64,000 nt of DNA from Liolophura sinensis (lineage: Eukaryota; Mollusca; Polyplacophora; Chitonida; Chitonidae): positions 7,540,966-7,604,965 of the forward strand of contig NC_088296.1 in assembly GCF_032854445.1 (NCBI RefSeq), written 5' to 3'. Position 1 is the first letter of the stretch. Each line of letters opens with the position of its first letter. The translations under genes and the position numbers were made by a program. A model generated the notes under the pieces. It was not told the DNA's origin and searched no databases. It was given only the letters and a program-made list of their open reading frames with translations. This document shows positions 55,343 to 64,000 of this stretch, piece by piece.

Positions 55343-55405
<63 letters not shown>
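55326..55405. repeat. (GACA)n/(GA)n microsatellite
   Basis: CAGACAGACAGACAGAGAGA followed by a long GA run and a final GACAGACAG. The minus-strand Ser-Leu frames here are by-products. Confidence 0.95.
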
Positions 55406-55406
<1 letters not shown>

Positions 55407-55633
55407 TATGTATGTATGTATGTATGCATGCATGTATGTATGTATGTATGTATGTATGTATGTATGTATGTATGTATGTATGTATGTATGTATGTATGTA
55501 CATAAATCTTTGACAATCCCATGCATACATACATACATACATACATACATACATACATACATACATACATACATACATACATACATACATACATACATAC
55601 ATACATACATACATACATACATACATACATACA
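55406..55633. repeat. (GTAT)n and (ATAC)n microsatellites facing each other (inverted repeat)
   Basis: (GTAT)n about 55408-55500, a 23-base spacer with CTTTGACAATCC, then (CATA)n about 55523-55633. The two runs are reverse complements, so a stem of up to about 90 base pairs is possible. Frames with MYVC or IHTY repeats are by-products. Confidence 0.95.
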
Positions 55634-55645
55634 AATATATTTATC

Positions 55646-56345
55646 AGTTTGGTCGGGGGGGGGGTTGTCGGGGGGGGGGGTGTCTCTGTTACAGAATTAA
55701 CAAGACAACACAGATTGCAGAACTTGATAAATTTGACCAAAACTATAGAATATGTTGGGAATTGACCTTGCGATCATTGACCGAAAACGTCCTCATGTCG
55801 GCTGGTATACGAATGTGTGTTTAGATAGATGCATAGATTCGTCATTTCACAGGACCACTAATTATTGAATCTTAATAACATTTACATAGAAATAGCTTTG
55901 TCTGCTGAAATCTGGTTTCAGTTTGTTTTGCAATGCATCCTTTTACTGTAAATTGCAATTAAAACCCGAGAAGTGTGTTTTGTCATGTTGTAAATGCAAC
56001 GTAACCGCAACAAAGTGAAGTAACAAACTGGTCAGGAGGTAGATCAACTAATGCTCTTTATAAAAGGAGGTGTGCAGTTTCCCCCCCAAGACTTAGCCCC
56101 ATTTCCTGGCTGTCGTCATGTAAGTAAAATATTCTTGATTACGGCGAAAAACTACACAGCTGTAAACAGGGCATGGCGGTTGTCTTTTTAACTGTGTGTT
56201 TTTTGGGTTTTTTTTTTTCAATTTTTCCACTTTTGCAGTTAGACTTTTTTTTAAGCAGAGGAAAAACAAGAAAAACTTCCAGAAAAAGACAATTCCGCCC
56301 CAGGTATCACGATTTAGACGAAACCACAAAGCATGTTGTATTCCG
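55646..56345. repeat. block paralogous to 38840-39670, upstream of locus D
   Basis: G runs, TTAACAAGACAACA, AACTATAGAATATGTTGGGA, GTAAATGCAACGTAACCGC and GGAAAAACAAGAAAAACTTC. It holds a diverged family 1 SINE 3' fragment near 56070-56160. Confidence 0.75.
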
Positions 56346-57079
56346 ACTGGCTGATTATTTTTTTTTGGAGGGGGGGGGGGGGAGGTGCTTAAGAATGAAA
56401 AACTATACCAAAATAAGCGAACGGATTACAGGAAGCATATGGCAGAACAACTAAAATGAAAGTTTCCCTTTGGATTACGCTCAGAATTCTAGCCACAGTT
56501 TAGGTTCGAAAACATAACAAATTCAATGTACAGAAAATTTTATGGTCCCTAAAACTACACGTCACGGTCAGTTTGAAGTTTGGTTTTGATACTGTCAGCA
56601 ACAACTACAGCAATGGCGTCGTCACCAACAACAACAGCCACTACAGCTCTATTCCGTGGATTTTTTTCAACTTGCAGCTTTAATACCCAATGTCCTTCTT
56701 AGGCCTCCTGCCGTGTTTGTCGGTGTATGTGTAAGGAAGGATTTGTGGCGTCCACGAATTTGGCCGCTTATGAAAGAGGTTATTGTTTATTTTTTGTATT
56801 GTTGCATAAACTGAACAGAACAATGCAGGACATATATGGTTTCTAATAACTACTCTTTGTAAAATTGACTGAAAACCCAGGATCTGTTGAAAAATAATTA
56901 CTTTCTGTAGATTGTTAGAAAAAGGTCATTGTTATTTTTTTCTAATGTTGTGAGAAAAAACAATTTACATACTATTTATCACTGTTTATGGAGTTACTAT
57001 TACCGTTTTACCGTTTTCTGTATTACCCATTTGTGTTAAACGTAACTCACTCGTGTTTATTATAATTGATTCATTTGGG

Positions 57080-57385
57080 TGAGTGAATGGTGCTTAAGGT
57101 TTAACGTCGCACTTAATAATTTTTCAGTCATATGACGATGGTGTATATAATGTGCTTCCTTCTTGCAGGACTGATTTCCACCGCTCTTTTATCCTGTGCT
57201 TCTTCACTGAGACGGCTTACCGAAGGCAGGTAAACCGCCCCACCCGAGCCATTATACTGATGCGGGTCGGCTTAATGCAGAACGCCATGCACGGAAGTTG
57301 CAACTTCCTCTTTTAAAGTCTTAGGTGTGACCCAACTCAGGATTGACCCTTGATCTAACTCCACTCACTAAGCCATCGGTGGCGG
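57080..57385 (-). mobile_element. SINE family 2, minus orientation, near full-length
   Basis: Plus strand AAGGTTTAACGTCGCACTTA, CAGTCATATGACGATGG, GACGGCTTACCGAAGGCAGG, GGAAGTTGCAACTTCC and a head relic GACCCTTGATCTAAC. It lies between the EGF and stalk relics of D. Confidence 0.75.
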
Positions 57386-57414
57386 TAGTTCCGTTAGTGT
57401 TAGTCAATTAACCG

Positions 57415-57510
57415 TAGTCAATAATACTTCACCTATACGACGTCAGTCAGCATTATGGTGAGAGGATATCCGACAGAACCAATGGGAAACCCACAGCCAA
57501 CCGCAGGTTC
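57415..57510 (-). mobile_element. SINE family 1 fragment, minus
   Basis: CACCTATACGACGTCAG, CAGCATTATGGTGAGAGG, GGGAAACCCACAGCCAACC; both ends truncated. Confidence 0.6.
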
Positions 57511-58539
57511 GTGCGTAATGTGAAGAAAATATTTTATTTTATATACTGGGGGATTTTTAGGGGGAGGGAGGAGGCATTAGTTTGACGCATGCTCCGTTTT
57601 CGAGGAAATGTTTGAAATCTTTGTTTTGTTATGTGCACAACTGCTGTCAGTTTCTAATTATTATATTACATTGACAGTTTCCATGTATATAGCGCTGGTT
57701 TGCTTACATGTGTTGTTTTGTCTTAAGCCTAGTCTAATGTAGCATGCGTTATTGTCCATTTCATCTGAGCATTTGAAATATGATCTCTGGGTAAAAATAT
57801 AGTTCATGTCTTCAAAAGAAATGTCACATACATGTTCCTTGTTTCAGATGGACAAACAGTACCAACCATTGGACAAACACTATCAACCATAACAACCACG
57901 ATATAAGCGTCAACACGGTCATCTCTACCAAAAAATCAGTAAGCTTTCCAGCACTAGCATCTACAGAGGCAGTTACCAATGCTCCGGAACACGGTATGTT
58001 ATCTTTTTACATCATGGATAGTCACTGGTCTGATAATGGTTAACACTAGTACATTCCACTAGTTTGTCCCCTTTAATCGGTTAAGGGGCCCTCCGTGGCC
58101 GAGTGGTTAGCGTGTATTTAATAATTGTGGGAGTGATCGACGTCTACGACCAGGAACAGGGATATTGTGTATTACCATAACAGGCACTCCATTAAGCAAA
58201 ATTCGGCGAGACAGATGGAAACGGTTCCTGTGATCGTCAAAAGGTCTGCAATTCTCTAAGAGCACATAACAAGTAGTTGCCAGCTCCCGGTGTTTGGTTG
58301 TCGCAGAATTGGCAGCCCATGTGCCCTTGTTATTCTGGCGAAATAGGGACTTGCTCTCGGAATTGGGGGTTAGATGATTTGCACTAAAACAGTATAGGGT
58401 TGGCTACAAGTCTTGAGAAGGATCATATCAGTAAGTCTGAGACAAAATTACAGTAAGGTACACGGTATGTAGGCAGGCAGGGCTTCAACAGTACAGCTTA
58501 CACAAACTGTATTACAGTAAACCTCAAACAAAGCCACAA

Positions 58540-59230
58540 TACATGGCGGAGAAAGTGCTTTATTAATATAAATTACAGAAACTGTATTAAAGAAAGCCCC
58601 ACACTCACGCTACATGGCGTGGACAGTGCTGCAACAATACAACTGACAAACTGTAGTTTAGAAAGCCCAACACTTACGCTACATGGCGTGGACAGTGCTG
58701 CAACAATACAACTGACAAATTGTAGTACAGAAAGCCCCACACTCACGCTACATGGCGTGGACAGTGCTGCAACAATACAACTGACAAACTGTAGTATAGA
58801 AAGCCCAACACTTACGCTACATGGCGTGGATAGTGCCGCGACAGTACAACTTACAAACGGTAGTATAGTAAGCCGCCCACGCACGCTACATGGCGTGAAC
58901 AGTGTCCTGAACAATACAACTTACAGAAACTGTACTTCAGCAATTCAATTTACAGAAACTCGATTACAGTAACCCTCCCTCACACCCCACCCCCACCAAA
59001 AAAAAAACCAACAAAAAAACAAAAAACAACAACAACAACAGCAACAACAAAACAACTCGCTTCTCACCTACAGCCAGAGAGGAAGACAACATGAGCTGGA
59101 CTAACCTCAAAGCGGCGGCATTGGTGTAAAGGCAAATCAAACGCGCAAACATGGAAGAAGAGGCGTGCTCACAGCTTAAACGATGCAATTTACATTATTG
59201 AATTACAGCATACACCAAAACAAGCTCACA
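58540..59230. repeat. 3' flank satellite of locus D (69-bp units) and relatives
   Basis: About five 69-base units: CACGCTACATGGCGTGGACA, GTGCTGCAACAATACAACTG, ACAAACTGTAGTATAGAAAG. These match the 71-base part of the B flank and become diverged after 58980 (A-rich with AACAAC repeats). The 113- and 117-aa frames on the two strands are by-products. Confidence 0.85.
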
Positions 59231-59449
59231 CTGATAATGTACAAGGCGTGAGGGCGTGGGCAGTGCTACTTCCAGACGACTTGTGGGTATCGCTGGACTC
59301 GCCTACAAGAAAGAAAAACACGGTGCGCTCTTGTCCGCTCAACACCTTAACTGGACAGCACGCCACACGCTGGACAGCAGAAACAACACGACTAGGGAAA
59401 AATGCACAGGATGACACAAAAGCGAGAGTAGGACAAATATATACCGAGA

Positions 59450-60240
59450 CAAACCTGACGTCACGCAAAATGGATAGTTAGACAACTATATACTGAGACA
59501 AAACTGACGGTGAGACAAAGCTGATAATGAAACAACATGCACTGAGACAAAACTAACGGTGACACAAAAGTGAAAGTGAGACAAATATAGACTGAGAGAA
59601 CACATACGTTGACCGACCCAGAGATAAATATACACTAAGAAAAAAACTGACGTGACACAAAACTGATAGTGAGACAAATGCACACTGAGATAGATGGATA
59701 TGCAATCCTTCACAGTACATACATAGATGATAACTACTGGCGGCTTAGTGCTTCAACATTGCAAATGATGATCATGTGATCTACTCTACTTGACGCATGG
59801 CATGTAGATGTCTTGATTCATACAACTCGTGAACTGGAACAAAGAGCAATGACGTACATGTACGTGTTAATGTTCTGTGCATATATTGGTGTATAGATTG
59901 ATAAAACTTACACAAGCTCGGTGATATTGTACATGTGGGTGTGCACGGCCTGTTAGTTTATAAATTGATGAAACTTACACACGCTCGTTAATATTGTACA
60001 GGTACATGTGCATGGCCTGTTCATATCTTGGTTTATAAATTGATGAAATTTACACAAGCTCGGTGATATTGTGCATGTTCGCGTGCATGGCCTGTGACCT
60101 ACATATCTTGGTTTGATAAAACGTGCACACGCACGGTGAAGGTATAGATTTGATGCCCAGCGCTTTAAAAACAAGCTTTCCCAGTAATCATGTCCATGGC
60201 ATGCTGGGTTCTGGTCAAAAGGTCATAGATAAGCCTGTGG
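59450..60240. repeat. short tandem repeats in the 3' flank of D
   Basis: GAGACAAATATA/ACTGAGACAAA units (about 59465-59690), then four units of about 75 bases with TTGATGAAACTTACACAAGC and GATATTGTACATG (59815-60130). Colinear with 51150-51780. Confidence 0.7.
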
Positions 60241-60489
60241 ATAACGTCTTTTTATGACCCATTTTATAGCCATATCAATACTTTTGTTTTGAAATGATAA
60301 TAACCTACGTTATATATCGTTAAACAAGTACTAGTGGAACTTGCTTAACGTGGTACAATAACAAGTTACTTAACCGTATGGTGAGGATGGTATAAAAGTA
60401 TAACACATCTTTAATAAAATGGTAACATTCTACTTTTTACTAACTGTGTTCAAGAATAATTCTTTAGTTAAAAAAATTTTAAACTGTAT

Positions 60490-61015
60490 GTTAACGCGGA
60501 TGCCAGTATTACAATATTTAACATAGTTTATTTAGGCTGAACGACAAAGGAAAATTAAATAGTCTTTATTTAGGTAAGACTCCGAAATGAAATAAAGATG
60601 AAATAAATATTTTAAACTCTATGTTAACGCGGATGCCAGTATTACAATATTTAACATAGTTTATTTAGGCTGAACGACAAAGGAAAATTAAATAGTCCTT
60701 ATTAAGGTAAGACTCAGAAATGAAATAAAGATGAAATAAATATTTTAAACTCTATGTTAACGCGGATGCCAGTATTACAATATTTAACATAGTTTATTTA
60801 GGCTGAACGACAAAGGAAAATTAAATAGTCTTTATTAAGGTAAGACTCAGAAATGAAATAAAGATGAAATAAATATTTTAAACTCTATGTTAACGCGGAT
60901 GCCAGTATTACAATATTTAACATAGTTTATTTAGGCTGAACGACAAAGGAAAATTAAACAGTCTTTATTAAGGTAAGACTCCGAAATGAAATAAAGATGA
61001 AACAGCATTTCACTT
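60490..61015. repeat. 133-bp tandem repeat, four copies
   Basis: TTAACGCGGATGCCAGTATT starts at 60491, 60624, 60757 and 60890, exactly 133 bases apart, with almost identical copies ending AAATAAAGATGAAATAAA. The paralogous flank of C (about 52078-52210) has a single copy. Confidence 0.95.
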
Positions 61016-61285
61016 TTTATCATTTTCAGCATATAGCTTTAGTCACATGTTGTTCTTAAAGAAGTCCAAGTTGTCTGGGGATATTACGTTTATAGAAAAT
61101 CCTTTAGTCCAGTACTTCATTCGTAGTAACGTGCTCCACCAATCAACCCTGAAGAGATGAAGGAAGGGGCGCAAATCGTAAACTTTTTCGTGATGCTTTC
61201 GCAATTTGTTCGTGACTGTGGTAAGCGTGTCGCGAAATTCACGATAGTTCACATTTGTTACACGATGCAATACGAATCTTAAAGT

Positions 61286-61520
61286 GTCGAAGGTCGTTGG
61301 TTTACCTGAAAGCTCTGGTGTTCATCATGCATTAAACTCAACGCGGTCGAATAAACGAAAAATTCTGAAATATGGCGTTATAGAAGAATGAAACAATTAG
61401 TAAATTAAACCTTTAGCTGTGGCAACAGAACATGTCAGGGACGACGAGGGAGCAAGAGATATAGTGTTACTTGAGATTTCATGCAATATTTGCTCTGTAT
61501 TCACAGCATATTTTCGATGC
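61286..61520. other. end of D flank, nothing identified
   Basis: No supported feature. Confidence 0.4.
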
Positions 61521-61531
61521 ATATCTTTTTA

Positions 61532-61766
61532 TTTATTTATTTATTTATTTGCTTATTTGTTTGGGGTTTTACGCCGTACTCAAGAATATTTCACTTATAC
61601 GACGGCGGCCAGCATTTATGGTGGTAGGAAACTGGGCAGAGCCCGGGGGAAGTCCACAACCATCCACTGGTTGCTTACAGACCTTCCCACTTACAGCCGG
61701 AGAGGAGCACTTACAGCGGAGAGGGAACAGCATAGGCTGGAGTTGAACTCACAGCGACGGTACTGT
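61532..61766 (-). mobile_element. SINE family 1, minus, truncated at box B, duplication ATATCTTTTTA
   Basis: TTTACGCCGTACTCAAGAAT, GGCGGCCAGCATTTATGG, a small internal duplication (CGGAGAGGAGCACTTACAG), box B in GAGTTGAACTCACAGCG. The duplication ATATCTTTTTA lies at 61521-61531 and 61767-61777. Confidence 0.85.
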
Positions 61767-61777
61767 ATATCTTTTTA

Positions 61778-61950
61778 ATGTATGCACTTATATGCATGTC
61801 GGGATAAAATAAATTATATTCAGTGAGCGGGGATGTGGTAATGGCAATGAATTTTTTTTTTTAAAGCAGGATAACCCGCGTCCTGAATAAACAAGGTGAT
61901 GGCCATCATGGAAGCACTTTTCAGATGAGGACGCGAGTTGTAATGGTATT
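61778..61950. other. spacer between SINEs
   Basis: Nothing identified. Confidence 0.4.
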
Positions 61951-62212
61951 AGGGGCCTCCATGGCTCAGTTGGTTAGCGCGCTTGCGTAGCGTAATGACC
62001 TAGGAGCCTCTCATCAATGCGGTCATTGTGAGTTCAAGTCCAGCTCATGCTGGCTTCCTCTCCGGCCGTAAGTGAGAAGGTGTGTCCTGCGGATGGTCAA
62101 GGGTTTCTCCCGGGCTATGCCAGGTTTTCTATAACGGTATTGCTGGCTGTCGTCGTATACGTGAAATATTCTTGAGTACGGAGTAAAAAGACCAATCAAA
62201 TAAATAAATAAA
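61951..62212 (+). mobile_element. SINE family 1, near full-length
   Basis: Head GGGGCCTCCATGGCTCAGTT, box B GAGTTCAAGTCCAG, middle with a small deletion, GAGTACGGAGTAAAAAGACC end and an AAAT tail. Confidence 0.85.
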
Positions 62213-62680
62213 TTTAATGATAATACTGGTCTGCACCCCGAGAGTAGGCTTTGTTTTGTTTTTGTAGGATTTTTACTCTAAAATTTCATAACTGAAAGAG
62301 AGGAATATGTCTAGAAGAATTGACTAAGAGCGGTTTACCGCGCCTCCAGGCTATTTATCCACACTCGAGTGAAAAAAGGAAGTGTTTGTTAGTCTCACCA
62401 CATAATATACCATTGTGCTAGGCCGGTTAGTTTACATCTCACCTTAGTTCTTGTCATATATTTCAACACAGCGACTAAGCACAGGTCCACGAGCTTATTC
62501 AAAGGGTGTGTAGAGTCAATAAGTCACATTATTATCCATTCATACATAAATGCCATTCATGTTTCATATAGGCAATAAGAACAACCCGCGTACATTATGA
62601 TAGATGTGTTATTACTGACAAAAATATTCCAGATCTACATTGTTCTTGTAAAGCTGAACAGGCCCCGAAAAATTTTATTT
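62213..62680. other. intergenic DNA, nothing identified
   Basis: No supported feature. Confidence 0.4.
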
Positions 62681-62689
62681 TTTAGATTT

Positions 62690-63015
62690 GGATGGTGTTT
62701 TAAGCCGTACACAAGAATATTTGACATAATCTACGAAGTACCCTCACACGTACGGCCGGAGAAGAATCCGGCATTATTGGTGCCTAGAACCCAAGCGATT
62801 TCAGGACATCCCCAGCCGCCTATAACAGCACACAGCTTCCAGGGCCAGCCACCTTTAAATTGCTTCAAACCCACCTGTAAAGGGCATTGTGGTGAGAGGA
62901 AACAGGGTAGAGCCCGGGGTGGATACCACGCATGAACATCCGCAGGTTGCTGGAAGACATTTTCACTTTCGACCGGGTTGGTAGCTAGCACGAGCTGGGC
63001 TTGAACTCACAGCGC
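62690..63015 (-). mobile_element. SINE family 1, minus, with about 130 bases of foreign sequence inside
   Basis: GGTGTTTTAAGCCGTACAC and TACGGCCGGAGAAGAATCC, then an unrelated stretch (about 62772-62885), then GCATTGTGGTGAGAGGAAAC, CATCCGCAGGTTGCTGG and CTTGAACTCACAGCG. It could be two overlapping insertions or a rearranged copy. Confidence 0.65.
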
Positions 63016-63545
63016 TGGATATATATTCCAGTTTATATTATATACACATGTAATAACAACATAGTTTCATTTTCGGTTTTGTCCTTGAGTCATCGTAACG
63101 GAATTATCCTGACACAATACATATATCCGGACAGATAAAAATCGCGCGACTGAATCGCACGATTCAATGTTCATCTTTGGACACACCCGTCCAGTTTCAA
63201 GAGTCTATACGACCTTGATACTGACGCCAGTGTAGCGGACAAGAGATCTTTCCCGTAAGACTAGGCATTCTTTTGCTATAAAAAGACAATACTCGGGTTG
63301 AGAACATAATCAAAGCCATTTGAAACTCATTTGTTTTCGGATATTCAAGAATTTAATATGTAAATTTGGAGGAAATTCCCTACCATCAGACTACATCAGT
63401 TACTTCGATATCTTCACACGTTTTTTTGCAGATATTACGACTTTTCAGCGTTTTAATCTATCTATAGCGCGTCCTGTAAAGCGCGACTGGTCGGACAAGC
63501 TAAGGTATAAGTTGTTTTAGTGGCATTTACAAGTTGGCACGGAAG
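63016..63545. other. intergenic DNA, nothing identified
   Basis: A 66-codon frame at 63320-63520 shows no features. Confidence 0.4.
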
Positions 63546-63547
63546 TA

Positions 63548-63692
63548 CACTAGTCAGGGCATTGCTTATGGATTTACAACTTCTTTGTTTGTTTTCACTT
63601 GATAACGATGCTAGTATCCGCATCGAAACGCCGTGACAATAAACTAAGAAGTTGTAAATATATAAGCTAGCCCTGTCTAGTGTAAACTATTT
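63548..63692. mobile_element. small foldback element
   Basis: Left arm CTAGTCAGGGCATTGCTTAT then GATTTACAACTTCTTTGTTT. Right arm is its imperfect reverse complement (AAACTAAGAAGTTGTAAATA, AAGCTAGCCCTGTCTAG). Arms of about 45 bases around a 45-base centre with GATAACGATGCTAG. No coding capacity; MITE-like. Confidence 0.65.
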
Positions 63693-64000
63693 TTAGCGGG
63701 CTTCCTGGTTGTCAAGAGACCATGTGATAGATGCAGTCGTCGATAGTAAACTGGGACACACAGCTGTGTCTGGACTTAAATTTAGGTTCGGTGAGCAGTT
63801 GTCTGTATTTGCATTGGAGTGGTAGTACATTCTATAAATGTATAAGCTATGTACGGAGGGAGGGCGTATGACAGTCATATACAACATAACACGTGTCTTT
63901 TAGAAAAATAGATACACATGTAGGGCTTTATAACTAACCGTTCAATCATCCCTTCAGGTATCTGATACACAGAGATATATGATGGGACGATTTAGTTTTA
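63693..64000. other. right end of window, nothing identified
   Basis: No supported feature. Confidence 0.4.

Larger units (their letters stand above)
56590..58275 (+). pseudogene. Locus D: broken paralog of the receptor family
   Basis: Three relics in gene order. An EGF-like exon (about 56615-56779) similar to gene C has a TAG at 56700-56702, its last cysteine changed to Tyr (TGT to TAT), and a donor reading GTTATT instead of GTGAGA. A stalk exon (57848-57993, acceptor TTTCAG, donor G|GTATGT) matches the inverted relic of B but has an in-frame TAA after STITTTI and a length that breaks the frame. A tail relic (58128-58275) matches B exon 4, but the acceptor TTGCAG has become TTGTGG. No signal-peptide or transmembrane exon was found. 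The locus cannot make a receptor. Confidence 0.75.

Noticed and set aside
55130-55824. Frames of MYVC, IHTY and LSLS repeats
   Set aside because: Translations of tetranucleotide and GA microsatellites.
58573-58972. 113-aa minus and 117-aa plus frames with 23-residue periods
   Set aside because: By-products of the 69-bp satellite.
61043-61270. 75-aa minus frame with LTTVTNKLRKH
   Set aside because: The paralogous stretch at 52600-52700 has a stop in this frame and the flank is conserved anyway.

Overview
The window is animal nuclear DNA, most likely from a mollusc. Its genes have introns with GT-AG splice sites, signal peptides, EGF-like domains and tyrosine-rich cytoplasmic tails. It carries two tRNA-headed SINE families whose 3' ends end near GTACGGCGTAAAACACCAA or GTACGACGTTAAACCCCAA. 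I recall such ends from molluscan genomes but could not search. Satellites and microsatellites are abundant, and nothing prokaryotic is present.

The backbone is a tandem family of small type I membrane receptors, all on the + strand and built from phase 1-1 exons. Gene A (2985-13816, six exons, 428 aa) reads signal peptide, EGF-like 1, EGF-like 2, Ser/Thr/Pro stalk, transmembrane segment, and a tail with eight tyrosines. Gene B (23446-31040, four exons, 241 aa) has signal peptide, one EGF-like exon, transmembrane segment and a seven-tyrosine tail. A stalk-like exon relic lies inverted inside its intron. Gene C (43117-46183, partial) has an EGF-like exon, a long Cys-rich exon and a stalk of Asn-His-Thr repeats; I could not find its signal-peptide, transmembrane or tail exons. 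Locus D (about 56590-58275) is a broken paralog with stop codons and a lost splice acceptor.

Region by region: 1-7000 (5' part of A) is homologous to about 20610-25850 (5' part of B), including satellites, a foldback element and a SINE fragment. Between the transmembrane and tail exons of A lies a 2.8-kb, 45-bp minisatellite whose every unit looks like a 3' splice site. 13.8-20.6 kb is intergenic, with 36-bp and 78-bp satellites and SINEs. 31.2-33.5 kb (71/83-bp satellite) is the 3' flank of B and resembles the flanks of C (50.6-52.8 kb) and D (58.3-61.3 kb). 33.5-33.8 kb holds a Pao/BEL retrotransposon fragment. 35.7-42.3 kb is a 2.6-kb direct duplication split by DNA shared with 55.6-56.4 kb. 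The last 3 kb holds SINEs and a small foldback element.

The main discovery candidate is the receptor cluster. The secreted-side exons of A and B differ mostly by amino-acid replacements and differ more than the intron beside them, while every EGF cysteine and splice phase is kept. This is the pattern of a diversifying recognition receptor. The tyrosine-rich tails suggest signalling through SH2 adaptors, loosely like Draper/CED-1/MEGF engulfment receptors. Ligand and function are unknown.
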